Counted from the first letter of the stretch, positions 32,075-42,480 are shown. The stretch is DNA of 64,000 bases from Prochlorococcus marinus XMU1412 (GCF_017696315.1 NZ_JAAORJ010000002.1:510895-574894); one strand, 5' to 3'. Made by a program: numbers and translations. The notes: generated by a model from the letters alone, not told the origin.

Positions 32075-32632
32075 ATGAAAAATATTAAATTAAACCCTTT
32101 CAAATATTTATTTTTGGTTTTTTTGTGTTTAACACTGAGTGCTTGTAGTGGCGGACTGAATGCGGGATTAGAAGCTTATCAAAGTCCAGATGGTAGATAT
32201 GCCTTTTTGTATCCAACAGGGTGGACTAGAGTAAAAGTCGATGGAGGACCTGAAATTATTTATCATGATTTAATAAATAGTAATGAGACCTTAAGTTTAG
32301 TTATTTCTGATGTCAATAAAGAGGTTCAATTAGAGCAATTAGGAAGCCCAAGTGAAGTAGGTCAAACATTAATTGATAAAGTCATTGCTCCCGAAGGTTC
32401 AGGTAGAGAGGTGAAACTTATAAATGCCGATAAGAGGGAAGCATCCAGTCACATTTTCTATGATTTAGAGTATGAATTAAATTTAAATGAACAGGCAAGA
32501 CATGAATTAGCTACTGTCGTAATTGATAGAGGAACACTTTACACTTTCGCTGTGGGAACAAATGAAGAAAGGTGGAATAAAGTTGACGGTATGTTTAGTA
32601 ACGTAATTGAATCATTTAACTTCTTAATATAG
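32075..32632 (+). CDS. PsbP-family lipoprotein (photosystem II)
   Basis: Thylakoid-lumen PsbP-like protein. The start at 32075 gives a good lipoprotein signal: Lys-rich N-region, hydrophobic stretch and lipobox LSAC (Cys is then the lipidated residue). An in-frame ATG 17 codons upstream (32024) gives a longer, less plausible start. The mature part shows YQSPDGRYAFLYPTGWTRV, the PsbP fold signature. In cyanobacteria PsbP (CyanoP) helps PSII assembly. About 185 residues. It is divergent from recR. Confidence 0.85.
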   Translation: MKNIKLNPFKYLFLVFLCLTLSACSGGLNAGLEAYQSPDGRYAFLYPTGWTRVKVDGGPEIIYHDLINSNETLSLVISDVNKEVQLEQLGSPSEVGQTLIDKVIAPEGSGREVKLINADKREASSHIFYDLEYELNLNEQARHELATVVIDRGTLYTFAVGTNEERWNKVDGMFSNVIESFNFLI

Positions 32633-32646
32633 TTTAGAAATTCATA

Positions 32647-34419
32647 TTAGATTCCTACTTGAACATTCCACAAATCAGCATATATTTTGTTCTGATCTAA
32701 TAGTTTTTCATGTTTTCCGCTTTCAACTATTTTACCTTTATCAATAACTACAATATTATCCGCATTTTTTATAGTGCTTAATCTATGAGCTATTACTATA
32801 GTTGTTCTTTCTTTTGTGATTTTAGATAACGATTTTTGAATTAAAGCCTCTGTTTCATTATCAACTGAAGCTGTAGCTTCATCTAATATTAATATTGGAG
32901 CATCCTTTAAAACAGCTCTCGCCAAGGCAATTCTTTGACGTTGCCCGCCCGAGAGTCTTTGGCCCCTTTCCCCCACTATAGTTCTATAACCATCTGGTAA
33001 TTGTTCAATAAATTTATGAGCTTCCGCAATCTTTGAAGCTTTAATAATATCTTTAAGACTTGGGTTGATTGAGCCATAAGCAATATTTTCTTGTACACTG
33101 CCATGAAATAAATAAGTTTCTTGACTTACTAAAGAGATACACTTTCTTAAATCCCTCAAATTTATTTCTTTAATAGAAAACCCATCCAAGGTTATTGACC
33201 CATTATTACTATCATAAATTCTAAGTAGTAGTTTTATTATTGTACTCTTCCCAGAACCTGTTAAACCAACAATTCCTAATGTTGAGTTATTTTCAATTTT
33301 GATATTTATGTTTTTTAATGTTAAATCTCGACCAGGATAATTAAAATTTACATTATTAAAAATAATTTCTCCTTTGATATCTTTAGGTTCAATTTTTATT
33401 TTTCCATCTTTTATTTTTATAGGCGTATCTATGAGATCAATTACTCTATCTATTGAAGCCATAGATCTCTGAAAATCATCTAAAACATGCCCCAAAGTAG
33501 TTAAAGGCCATAATAGTCTTTGTGTAATAAACACTAAAAAACTATAAGTACCTACATCAAGTGTCTTATTCCAAGTTTGGAAACCTCCAATTAATAGAAT
33601 CGATATAAAAGCAAATAAAATTGCAAATCTTATAAGAGGGATAAAAGCAGAAGATAATTTTATTGCAGCTTTATTACTTCTTTGATAATCGAGACTTTCT
33701 TTATTTAATCTATTTAGTTCCCATTTTTCTTTAGTAAAACTTTTTATGGTTAGAATTCCACTTAAATTATTATTAAGCCTTGATGCCAACAGTCCAGCTT
33801 TATTTCTAACATCTCTGTATTTTGGAGCAAGCTTCCTTTGAAATTTAATTGATCCTAAAAATATAATTGGAATAGGAAAGAAAGCAAATAATGCGATTTT
33901 TGGAGCGACAAAAATCATAGTACCCCCAATTATTAAAACAGTTATAAATAACTGAATAATCTGATTAGCCCCTTGGTCTAAAAATCTCTCAAGTTGATTT
34001 ATATCATCATTCAAAATAGATAATAGCCTTCCAGTATTATCATTTTCAAAAAAATCCATATCTAATTCTTGGATATGCTCATAAGCTTTTATTCTTAATT
34101 TATGTTGCGATAGCTGAGCCAAATTTCTCCATAAAATCGAATATAAATATTCAAAGGAGGATTCACCAGACCAAACTATCCCTGAAGCAAATGCAAGAAA
34201 AATCAATTGTGCTGGAACTTCTTTTATTCCAAAACCAGCAATCCATGAATTCTGTTCCTTAACAACGATATCTACTGCAAGGCCAATTATTACAGGGGGA
34301 GCTAAATCTAATATTTTATTAATTATGGAACTAAGAAAAGCAAATAATAGTAACCTTCTTTCCTCAATCAGATTTAAATAAAGTCTAATTATTGGATTTT
34401 GATTGTTCTTAGACCTCAT
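32647..34419 (-). CDS. ABC-type multidrug/lipid exporter (fused permease-ATPase)
   Basis: A 590-residue half-transporter with an N-terminal six-helix membrane domain and C-terminal ATPase: Walker A VGLTGSGKST, signature LSGGQRQRIALARA, Walker B ILILDEAT and His switch IVIAHRLSTI. Homodimeric MsbA-type exporters move lipids, peptides or drugs; the substrate here is unknown. The gene is convergent with the PsbP-like gene and starts just after the small secreted protein gene on the same strand. Confidence 0.92.
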   Translation of the reverse strand: MRSKNNQNPIIRLYLNLIEERRLLLFAFLSSIINKILDLAPPVIIGLAVDIVVKEQNSWIAGFGIKEVPAQLIFLAFASGIVWSGESSFEYLYSILWRNLAQLSQHKLRIKAYEHIQELDMDFFENDNTGRLLSILNDDINQLERFLDQGANQIIQLFITVLIIGGTMIFVAPKIALFAFFPIPIIFLGSIKFQRKLAPKYRDVRNKAGLLASRLNNNLSGILTIKSFTKEKWELNRLNKESLDYQRSNKAAIKLSSAFIPLIRFAILFAFISILLIGGFQTWNKTLDVGTYSFLVFITQRLLWPLTTLGHVLDDFQRSMASIDRVIDLIDTPIKIKDGKIKIEPKDIKGEIIFNNVNFNYPGRDLTLKNINIKIENNSTLGIVGLTGSGKSTIIKLLLRIYDSNNGSITLDGFSIKEINLRDLRKCISLVSQETYLFHGSVQENIAYGSINPSLKDIIKASKIAEAHKFIEQLPDGYRTIVGERGQRLSGGQRQRIALARAVLKDAPILILDEATASVDNETEALIQKSLSKITKERTTIVIAHRLSTIKNADNIVVIDKGKIVESGKHEKLLDQNKIYADLWNVQVGI

Positions 34420-34430
34420 AAAAATAATAA

Positions 34431-34724
34431 TTAAATTTTTCTATTATGATTTAAATTTTCTTTAGTTTCTAATTTACATTTTGTTTTTGCATCTTGATGA
34501 CTCGCAGTTTGCAGAAATTCTTCGTAGTAACAATCACAAGTTTCATTCGCAATTTCTTCACTATATACCATTTCTGCTTTCATCATTTCCTCTTTGACAC
34601 TCTGAAGACAAAATAATTTTATGATTGAACTTTGTTTCGTTTGAGCTAAATAATAACTATTAAAGGAGTTGAATAGTATTATCAGATTCACAAAAATAAA
34701 TAAATTATATTTGCTATCTTTCAT
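34431..34724 (-). CDS. Small hypothetical secreted/anchored protein
   Basis: A 97-residue protein with an N-terminal hydrophobic stretch (about 8-24) that acts as a signal peptide or anchor, and a mature part with four Cys: FCLQSVK, ETCDCYY and TKCKLE. I do not recognise a named family. Spacing suggests it shares a transcript with deaD upstream (10 bases away) and the ABC exporter downstream. Confidence 0.6.
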   Translation of the reverse strand: MKDSKYNLFIFVNLIILFNSFNSYYLAQTKQSSIIKLFCLQSVKEEMMKAEMVYSEEIANETCDCYYEEFLQTASHQDAKTKCKLETKENLNHNRKI

Positions 34725-34733
34725 TTTCTATCA

Positions 34734-36521
34734 CTAGTTTCTGACTTTAATTTTTTTTAATTTATTTTTAGTTTCTCTATGCAGATCTCTGGGTAAATCT
34801 ACCAAACTGTAATCATTAAAAATCTGTATCTTACCTATGGATCTACCATTTATATTAGTTGAATTACAGATTGAGGATATAATATTTGCAACTCTAACTC
34901 CATCAAATTTACCAAAGTTAAATTTGTAGGTTTCAAAAGAATCATTTTGATAATTATTTCTTCTATTTGAATTTCTCATACGATTATTACTATTTCTATT
35001 TGATCTATTTCGATCATTATTATTTTGTTTATTAATCCAAGAATCATCTTCATTAACAAAAAATGATTTATTACCTATTACTAAATTAATCGCCGCCATT
35101 GCAATATTTGAGTCATCCATAGAGTATTTTTCTTTTAAATTATCTAGTACATCAATAATCAAAGCTTTATTTTCTTCATTTTCATCTTTAGCTAAAGAAC
35201 TCTCATTAACATTATCTATAAGTTTCTCCATCCTTTTTTCATTTATTATTTTATTACTTGGTATGTTTATTTCTTCAATCTTGGTTCTTGTTGAGTTTTC
35301 TAAGTTTCTTAGAAAATGTTTTTCTCTTTGATTAACAAATAAAATTGCTTCTCCTGATCTGCCTGCCCTTCCAGTTCTTCCAATTCTATGAGTATATGTT
35401 TCCTTGTCAAAAGGAAAATCGTAATTAACAACAAGTTTTATCCTCTCAACATCTAATCCTCTAGCTGCTACATCCGTGGCAACAAGGATATTAATAAATC
35501 CTTTTTTCAATCTATCTACAGTATTTTCTCTTTGATTTTGAGGTATATCTCCATTAAGTACTGCCACAGTATGACCTGAATTCTCTAAAGCTTCAGCTAT
35601 TGAAGTAGTAAGTAGTTTTGTCCTAACAAAAATAATTACTCCCTCGTTATTAAGTTCTAGTATTCTTTTTAAAGCATCTAACTTATGATGCCTTTGTACA
35701 TATAGAAATTTTTGCGAAATTAATTGAGTTTCTTTTTTGACACTTTTGATTAATATTTCGGCGGGATCATTTAGATATTTTTTTGCTATATTTCTTATCT
35801 CACTAGGCATTGTTGCTGAAAACAATACCATCTGCTTATTTTCCGGAAGTTTATCTATTATCCATTCAATATCTTCAAGAAAACCCATATTTAACATTTC
35901 ATCTGCCTCATCTAAAACAAGACAATTTATATCTTTAACTTTAAAAGTCCCCTGCCTTATATGATCCATTATTCGGCCTGGGGTCCCAACTACTACGTCA
36001 ACTTTTCTTTTTAATGCAGAAATTTGATTTCGATAGTCGGTACCTCCATATATTGCAACCGTCTTAAAATTACTAGATTCAGAACTATAACTTTTAAAAG
36101 ATTCTGCCACTTGAGTTGCTAATTCTCTTGTAGGAGTCATTACTAAAACCTTGGCATTTAATTCTTTATTATCTGTAAGTTTTTCTATTAATGGTAATGC
36201 GAAAGCTGCAGTCTTTCCTGTTCCTGTTTGTGCTTGTCCTAGTAAATCCCTGCCTAACATTAGTTCGGGAATTGCAGCTTTTTGGATGGGAGTTGGATTT
36301 TTATATCCTTTATTTATTAACGAGTTTAAGATAGATTGATTAAACCCAAAATCGAGAAATCCATTCTCATTATCATTGTCATCTCCTTTCGATACTTCCA
36401 ATAATTGAGATTCAATTTCTTTTTTGTTCTCTAACTTCTTGGACTCTAGTAGAGAAGAATCTTCATTCTGAGACTTTTCCTGCTCACTACCAATAGAGTT
36501 ATTATCTTTTCTTAAAGCCAT
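34734..36521 (-). CDS. deaD: DEAD-box ATP-dependent RNA helicase (CsdA/DeaD-type)
   Basis: A 595-residue RNA helicase with all core motifs: Q motif (PTPIQKAAIP), AQTGTGKTAA, PTRELATQ, VLDEADEML, SATMPS, ARGLDVERI and HRIGRTGRAG. A long C-terminal extension includes an Asn/Arg-rich low-complexity stretch (about residues 505-535) and a final DbpA-type RNA-binding domain (KIQIFNDYSLVDLP). Cyanobacterial orthologues (CrhR) are cold and redox induced and aid ribosome assembly. The leader holds a strong hairpin ending four bases before the ATG (see separate entry), suggesting translation control. Confidence 0.96.
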   Translation of the reverse strand: MALRKDNNSIGSEQEKSQNEDSSLLESKKLENKKEIESQLLEVSKGDDNDNENGFLDFGFNQSILNSLINKGYKNPTPIQKAAIPELMLGRDLLGQAQTGTGKTAAFALPLIEKLTDNKELNAKVLVMTPTRELATQVAESFKSYSSESSNFKTVAIYGGTDYRNQISALKRKVDVVVGTPGRIMDHIRQGTFKVKDINCLVLDEADEMLNMGFLEDIEWIIDKLPENKQMVLFSATMPSEIRNIAKKYLNDPAEILIKSVKKETQLISQKFLYVQRHHKLDALKRILELNNEGVIIFVRTKLLTTSIAEALENSGHTVAVLNGDIPQNQRENTVDRLKKGFINILVATDVAARGLDVERIKLVVNYDFPFDKETYTHRIGRTGRAGRSGEAILFVNQREKHFLRNLENSTRTKIEEINIPSNKIINEKRMEKLIDNVNESSLAKDENEENKALIIDVLDNLKEKYSMDDSNIAMAAINLVIGNKSFFVNEDDSWINKQNNNDRNRSNRNSNNRMRNSNRRNNYQNDSFETYKFNFGKFDGVRVANIISSICNSTNINGRSIGKIQIFNDYSLVDLPRDLHRETKNKLKKIKVRN

Positions 36522-36525
36522 TTTA

Positions 36526-36554
36526 AATGCCTAATAATCTTCTGATTAGGCATT
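36526..36554 (-). promoter_or_regulatory. Hairpin in the deaD leader next to the start codon
   Basis: On the minus strand AATGCCTAAT (36554-36545) pairs perfectly with ATTAGGCATT (36535-36526) across a nine-base loop, a 10-bp stem. The stem ends four bases before the deaD ATG, and its 3' arm contains TAGG, the only Shine-Dalgarno-like element near the start. So the ribosome-binding site would be sequestered when the hairpin forms. There is no T-run after it, so it is not a terminator. A leader hairpin opened by cold, or by the helicase itself, is an inference. Confidence 0.7.
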
Positions 36555-36659
36555 CAACAAATATCTAAATTTACTTAAATTGTTGATTAGCCTTACAGAG
36601 CCGAATTATTAATCTAGCATCTTGAGGTTAAGATATTACTAATTTCTCAAAAATAAAAT

Positions 36660-38363
36660 TTAATTTAAATAATATATATTTAAAGATTTTTTAGCTCTTG
36701 TAACAGCAGTATAAAATAACCTTCTTTCAAAATTATCTCTGCAAAAGATATTTTGATTATCTTTTTTTTCTTTTACAGCATATTGTTTTCTTCTATAATT
36801 TTGGGACCACAAAATGTTTACTTTTTCAGATTCACTTCCTTGAGATTTATGAATAGTAATGGCTATTGCTGGTACAACATTTTCTAAATTAGATGGATCA
36901 ATTAATGCGACAATTTCTTCGTTACTATCATTAAATTTTCTAAAAAGATATTTTCTTTTATTTTTTAAACCTATAAGTACTCCGATATCCCCATTTGACA
37001 ATCCAAGTTCATTATTATTTTTTGTACACATAATCGGAACACCCTCTTTAAGAGTTTTAAGGTCATAGGGTTTTTTTTGACCAAAAACAATTTCATTCAA
37101 ATATTCAACACTCCATATTCCTGAATTTTTTTCGCATAAAATCAATTGACTTTGTAAATCTAGAAATATCTTATCTACTAAATCTTTTTCATTAAGCAAT
37201 AAATTATTAATACTCTCATCAAATATATATTTTTTTTTACTTAAATTTGAAGTTGAAATATTTAACTTTTTTAGATGACTTGTAATCGAAAATAATAGAT
37301 CTTTTGGAATATCTTTTTCTCTACTCTTTGAAATAGTAATTTCTTTTGAATTATTATCTTTTTCTAATTCTTTAATCTTTTGATTAAGTAAAGAAAAATC
37401 ATTATTAAATATTAAACTACTAATTAATGATATATCTCCAATATTTCTATAAGTTTTTTCTAAATTTACTACACAAGATTTAATTGAACTATTATCGGGA
37501 TATTCAAACAAATAATTCCATATAGAACAGTTATTTACTGGAGATAATTGATTTTTATCTCCAACTAAAATAATTTTACAGTCCTTTGCTAGCAAATTTA
37601 AAACTGATTCAATCAAATCGATATTAACCATAGACATTTCATCAATTATGAAAATATCAAGCTCTTTTAGTTTAAATTTCAAGTTAAGAGATTTATTTTG
37701 AGAATTTAAAATCCATCTATGTAAAGTTTGAAATTCTATTTGGTCTAGAAATTTGCTAATTGAAATATTTTTTTTATCATTAAGCGCTTCTTTTAAACGT
37801 GTTGTAGCTTTACCAGTTGGAGCAGACAAACCAATATTTAAAAACTTATCAATTTGAAGGAGTTCGATTATTAACTTTATTATTAAAGTGGTTTTACCGG
37901 TACCTGGTCCTCCTTGAAGGAAAACTAGGTTTGAATATTTAAATATATTTTTAATTTGATCAATTTTATTATCATCTTTATAAATTATTGAGTTCATTAA
38001 ATTATCGGTATCTATTTTTTTTTGGAATGAATTAATAACTCTTTCTATCTTTTTTGACCATTTTGATAAGGATAATTTTCTATTTACTAATACGAATGGA
38101 GAATGAAGGGAACCAATCAAACCTATATTTTTTAGAACATCTATATGTTTATTGGGCCAGCCATCTTCTAATAATTCAAAGATTATTAAACTATTATCAA
38201 CATCAATAATAGTTTCACCATTTTTTTCAAACTCTAATAAAATTCTTATGACATCTTTAACGAAATTTCCATATTTTTTTTCACTAAATTTGAAAATACC
38301 TAAGATTAAATTAAATATATGATCGTATTGGAACTTTTCAATATCTATAGTAGTTTTAGTCAT
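36660..38363 (-). CDS. recD: Exodeoxyribonuclease V alpha subunit RecD
   Basis: The 5'-3' SF1 helicase subunit of RecBCD, which processes double-strand breaks. The 567 residues show Walker A GGPGTGKTTLI, Walker B DEMSMVNID, ILVGDKNQLSPV, and the late ATIHKSQGSE motif and VTRAKK end. It lies two bases after recB, so coupled translation is expected. Downstream is a 138-base leader for deaD. Confidence 0.95.
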   Translation of the reverse strand: MTKTTIDIEKFQYDHIFNLILGIFKFSEKKYGNFVKDVIRILLEFEKNGETIIDVDNSLIIFELLEDGWPNKHIDVLKNIGLIGSLHSPFVLVNRKLSLSKWSKKIERVINSFQKKIDTDNLMNSIIYKDDNKIDQIKNIFKYSNLVFLQGGPGTGKTTLIIKLIIELLQIDKFLNIGLSAPTGKATTRLKEALNDKKNISISKFLDQIEFQTLHRWILNSQNKSLNLKFKLKELDIFIIDEMSMVNIDLIESVLNLLAKDCKIILVGDKNQLSPVNNCSIWNYLFEYPDNSSIKSCVVNLEKTYRNIGDISLISSLIFNNDFSLLNQKIKELEKDNNSKEITISKSREKDIPKDLLFSITSHLKKLNISTSNLSKKKYIFDESINNLLLNEKDLVDKIFLDLQSQLILCEKNSGIWSVEYLNEIVFGQKKPYDLKTLKEGVPIMCTKNNNELGLSNGDIGVLIGLKNKRKYLFRKFNDSNEEIVALIDPSNLENVVPAIAITIHKSQGSESEKVNILWSQNYRRKQYAVKEKKDNQNIFCRDNFERRLFYTAVTRAKKSLNIYYLN

Positions 38364-38364
38364 T

Positions 38365-41300
38365 CTAAAAAAGGTTATCTAAATAATTAATTCTTTTTAA
38401 AGGTGCTTTGCTAATAAAAATACCTGGAGATATATCTTCAGACTTAGATTTTTCAAATAATTCAAAATCTGGCAATCCCTTTAAAAACAGATAAATATAT
38501 CCTCCTAGATGTTTATGTGGTTGATAATTTTTAAGTCGCCACTTTAATAATCTATGCAATGCTAATAAATAAAGATGAGATTGCAATGGATAATGATGTT
38601 TAATCATTTCATTTCTCATGTTTTCATAGTTATAGTTTCTTGGTAAACAATCACTATTATCACTCCCAGAAATCAAATTACTTTTCCAATCAATTACCCA
38701 CCATTTACTGTCTTCTAATTTATTTCCTACAGGGAAAACACAATCAATACATCCTGAATGAAAGCCTTTATTCATAATTTGAAGATCATTTATTTTATTT
38801 GCATATTCTTCACCAAATTCATATCCCTGATCTAAAAAAAAGCAATTTGATATATCATTAGAATTAATATTTCTACCTTCATAAGATAGGGTTAAATCAT
38901 ATTTGAGTTCCTTAATTAAGTATTCATTTGGAATATCAACTAGTTTTTTATTTTGTAATTCTCTTCCTAAAGATATATTTATGATTCTCAAAATCGCATC
39001 TTTTACTTTAAAAGCCAAAGAAGTATCGATTTGATGAAAGTTCAATTCCTCAACAATTAAATCAATTAATTCTTGATTATTATCGTTTCTAAATTCAAAT
39101 CTTTCTATTATTTTGTGCAGGCAAGTCCCAGCAATAGTTCCTTTTGGAAATTCACTTAAGGGATTTGGATAAGAAAAATAATTAGGATAATTATTTGAAT
39201 TCTTAAAATTAGAATTTTTGATAATTGATATATTATCTTCATAATCCTTATATTGATTAATGGCTGCATCAAATTTTTTATCTTTACGTATCCAAGAAGA
39301 ATAACTTGAATAAGAAATAAATTGATCAGAATTAAATACATTAGATATTTTTTTATTAACGTTATTTATTTTCCAAAGATTATTGTTAAATCGGTTGGTT
39401 TGGAACTTAGAAAATAATTCTTTTATTTTCTCTTTTTCTACCCTTACTTCAAAATTAGACTTATAAATATTGATATTTTCCAAATTATTAAGTAAATCAT
39501 TATTTAAAATATTATTTGTATCCTCTAAATCATTAAAAACAATAAGTTTATATTTGCTCCTTGTAAGTGCTACATAAATTAACCTCTCACTCTCTTTAAA
39601 TAAATCTTCTTCTTCTATTAATTTAAATTTTTTTACTTTCGCGAAATTATTTGAAATATTAACGTATATATTTCTATCAATATTTGATTTCCAAAGAGGT
39701 CCTTTAATTTTATTTGACTTATTTGAAATAATTGAGAGATATGGACATAAGACTATTTCAAATTCGAGGCCCTTACTACTATGAATGGTAGAAAGATTTA
39801 TTCCATTTTGAAGATTATAATCTTTCGTTAAAAAATCTTCTCCAGTAGAAATTCTTAAAATATGATCTAACTGATTTTTATACCAGTTGAAGACTATATT
39901 TAGATCAAAATCATTATTTATTAATTCTATTTCAACAATTTCTGAAAGTTGAAATAAATTTGAATTTAAATCTGAATCTTGAATAATCGAGGATGACTTG
40001 TAATTTATAAGCAGTTCATTAACAATGTTTAAAAAACCTTTTTCTCTTAGTTCTTGGGACCAAGTAATGCATTTATTAATTAAAATTTCTAAATTATTAC
40101 TAATACCATGATCAAGTAAATCTTCTAATTTTATTTCGATAAACTTTGAAGTAGAAAGCAAATTTATATTTTTTAAAGACCTCGGATTTAATAAACATTC
40201 AATGAATAAAAATAGAAGAGAACTTGCTTCTGTATCAAAAATATTTTGTTTATTTTGAATTTTGCATGGGAGGTTAAACTGATCTAATTTTTTTTTAAAA
40301 TCTAAGCATTGCGAATTATTTAATGTAAGAATCGCAATATTATTAATATCAATTTCCTTATTATTTAAAATAAAATTAACTATGTAATGAGTTACAAGAT
40401 CCTCTATATCAGTCTCTTTTTTTGAAAATTCTACAATTTCAAATACATCCTTAAATCTAAATTCAGGATTAATATTTTTATTAATTCTTGAGGTTAATTT
40501 ACTATAGTTTAGTTTTGATTGTTTAAGTCCATTCTTATAAAGTTTATTAAGAACATCTATTAACTTTTTTGAGGATCTATAGTTATCTGTAAGACTAAAA
40601 ACTTCGATTGCATTAGATCTTGCATCTAAGTAAGTTTCAATATCTCCACCTCTAAATTTGTAAATAGCTTGTTTTGGATCACCTACGCAAAGTAAAAAAT
40701 GATTTTTTGTATTAAAGAATTTTTTTATTAAATTCCACTGAGTAATATCTGTATCTTGGAATTCATCAACTAAGACACAAGTAAATCTTTTTTGAATTTT
40801 AGATAGAGTATTACTATTACTAATTTCTGAATCTAGAAATGTATTTTCTACAGTCTTTATAAGATCGTTGAAGTTGAATATAGAAAAACTTTTCTTTAAT
40901 TCAATTAATTTTATATAAGCTAATTGAGTAAATATTCTTACAAATTCAGTAAAGAAACCTTCTTTTATTTTATAAATTTTATCTTGTAATAAATTAAATT
41001 TAGTAAAATCTAATTTTAGATTATGTTTACTAATTTCTTTAGATATATTTTCAATGTAAAAATATTTAGATAAAAGATCATCCTTAGAAATATCATATAT
41101 AAAATCAATAACATTTTTAGAATTAAGCCTTTTGTTAATCTCTTCAATCCAACAATTTATTTGATTAAACTTATCATTTCTTGGCTTTGCAGCATATATT
41201 TGACTTTTTCCACCACTCTCCTTAATTAATTTTCCCAACTCTATGAGTTGTAAAAATAATTCCTTACCATTCTTATTCCATTCAAAACAAAACTCGTTCC

Positions 41301-41991
41301 AATTTAAATAAAAAATTTCATTAAAATAATTATTTAAATCAATAATCTTATATTTATTATTTATTTGAAATTTATAGATATTTTCTTGATCTATATTTTT
41401 TAAAATTTCTACAAAAAATGACTTATTGATACTGCTTCCAAATTTAGAACTTATTTTTTTTTTGTTGACTGCTGAAACAAGCTCATGATTAAGATTCAGA
41501 AAATCATCAATCCACAAATTATCTATTACATCTTTATACAAATTATCAATATTATTCTCAATATATGGATCTTGAGTTACACCTATTTCAATACTATATT
41601 CATCAATAATATTATTACAAAAAGCATGGAACGTAATTACTTTTAACTTATAGAATTGATTTATAAAATTATCAATTTCGGAAATTATTTTTTCCTTAGA
41701 TTTATCTTTATCCTTAAAATTTAGATACCAATCCTTAAGAGTATTATCTATCTTACTTTCATTATGACTTTGCAAATATAATTTTAAATTATGAAATCTC
41801 GAGAGTATTTTATCTCTTAATTCACAACAAGTATTTTTTGTAAAACTTAGCAAGAGTATCTCATCTGGTTTAACTTTTTTCTCCAAAACAGCTCTTAAAA
41901 CTATATGAGCTAAAGTAAAACTTTTACCAGTTCCTGCACTTGCTTCTACTAATTTAAACTTATTATCTAATTTAATTTGATTAATATCCAT
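38365..41991 (-). CDS. recB: Exodeoxyribonuclease V beta subunit RecB
   Basis: 3'-5' SF1A helicase and nuclease of RecBCD. The 1208 residues have Walker A VEASAGTGKSFTLAH near residue 20, the UvrD-like DEFQDTD, GDPKQAIYKFRGGD, DNYRSS and STIHSSKGLEF, and a C-terminal nuclease domain with GCIDCVFP and VIDWKSN (metal-binding Asp and Lys). This nuclease site appears intact. AT-rich and Lys/Asn-rich compared with E. coli, as is typical here. A methyltransferase-like gene separates it from recC. Confidence 0.95.
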   Translation of the reverse strand: MDINQIKLDNKFKLVEASAGTGKSFTLAHIVLRAVLEKKVKPDEILLLSFTKNTCCELRDKILSRFHNLKLYLQSHNESKIDNTLKDWYLNFKDKDKSKEKIISEIDNFINQFYKLKVITFHAFCNNIIDEYSIEIGVTQDPYIENNIDNLYKDVIDNLWIDDFLNLNHELVSAVNKKKISSKFGSSINKSFFVEILKNIDQENIYKFQINNKYKIIDLNNYFNEIFYLNWNEFCFEWNKNGKELFLQLIELGKLIKESGGKSQIYAAKPRNDKFNQINCWIEEINKRLNSKNVIDFIYDISKDDLLSKYFYIENISKEISKHNLKLDFTKFNLLQDKIYKIKEGFFTEFVRIFTQLAYIKLIELKKSFSIFNFNDLIKTVENTFLDSEISNSNTLSKIQKRFTCVLVDEFQDTDITQWNLIKKFFNTKNHFLLCVGDPKQAIYKFRGGDIETYLDARSNAIEVFSLTDNYRSSKKLIDVLNKLYKNGLKQSKLNYSKLTSRINKNINPEFRFKDVFEIVEFSKKETDIEDLVTHYIVNFILNNKEIDINNIAILTLNNSQCLDFKKKLDQFNLPCKIQNKQNIFDTEASSLLFLFIECLLNPRSLKNINLLSTSKFIEIKLEDLLDHGISNNLEILINKCITWSQELREKGFLNIVNELLINYKSSSIIQDSDLNSNLFQLSEIVEIELINNDFDLNIVFNWYKNQLDHILRISTGEDFLTKDYNLQNGINLSTIHSSKGLEFEIVLCPYLSIISNKSNKIKGPLWKSNIDRNIYVNISNNFAKVKKFKLIEEEDLFKESERLIYVALTRSKYKLIVFNDLEDTNNILNNDLLNNLENINIYKSNFEVRVEKEKIKELFSKFQTNRFNNNLWKINNVNKKISNVFNSDQFISYSSYSSWIRKDKKFDAAINQYKDYEDNISIIKNSNFKNSNNYPNYFSYPNPLSEFPKGTIAGTCLHKIIERFEFRNDNNQELIDLIVEELNFHQIDTSLAFKVKDAILRIINISLGRELQNKKLVDIPNEYLIKELKYDLTLSYEGRNINSNDISNCFFLDQGYEFGEEYANKINDLQIMNKGFHSGCIDCVFPVGNKLEDSKWWVIDWKSNLISGSDNSDCLPRNYNYENMRNEMIKHHYPLQSHLYLLALHRLLKWRLKNYQPHKHLGGYIYLFLKGLPDFELFEKSKSEDISPGIFISKAPLKRINYLDNLF

Positions 41992-42003
41992 TCCTTTATT
42001 AAA

Positions 42004-42477
42004 TTAAACTTTGACCTTATTTTTATAAAGTGAGTAATTCTTAAATATAGTCATTAAATATTTCTCTTCCAAGGCAATCTTCAATTTAATTATTAGAGCT
42101 AAAATTATTGTCAAGAATAAATAATAAATAGATAATTTTATTATAAAAACTCCAATGGAAATAAATATTAAAGAATAGTACATAGGATGACGCGTAAATC
42201 GATAAATACCTGAAGTAACTAGATTGCTATTATTTATAGGTCTTGGGAAAGGGGATAAATTTCTACCTAAGTCTTTAATTGAAACTAACATTATTATGAA
42301 AGCGATTATGATAATTAAAATACCCAAGAAATAAGAAAAAGGACTTTCTTGAATTATTTGTCTTTGTGGAAGAAATTCCCATTGAAAAAAATGAAGACTA
42401 ATAATAAAGAACTGTAAAAAAACAAGAATTAGATCATAAGCAGCTTTAAAAAAATTTTTTAACGGAAATTTTGACAT
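42004..42477 (-). CDS. ICMT/PEMT-family membrane methyltransferase between recC and recB
   Basis: A 157-residue membrane protein with four or so hydrophobic segments and the isoprenylcysteine carboxyl methyltransferase / phospholipid methyltransferase C-terminal motif: SGIYRFTRHPMYYSLIF, then KIALEEKYLMTIFKNY. RHPxY and the EE pair form the SAM site in this family. What it methylates is unknown. It is inserted between recC and recB with gaps of 3 and 12 bases, so it is transcribed with them; a link to DNA repair is not implied by the domain. Confidence 0.8.
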   Translation of the reverse strand: MSKFPLKNFFKAAYDLILVFLQFFIISLHFFQWEFLPQRQIIQESPFSYFLGILIIIIAFIIMLVSIKDLGRNLSPFPRPINNSNLVTSGIYRFTRHPMYYSLIFISIGVFIIKLSIYYLFLTIILALIIKLKIALEEKYLMTIFKNYSLYKNKVKV

Positions 42478-42480
42478 TTT

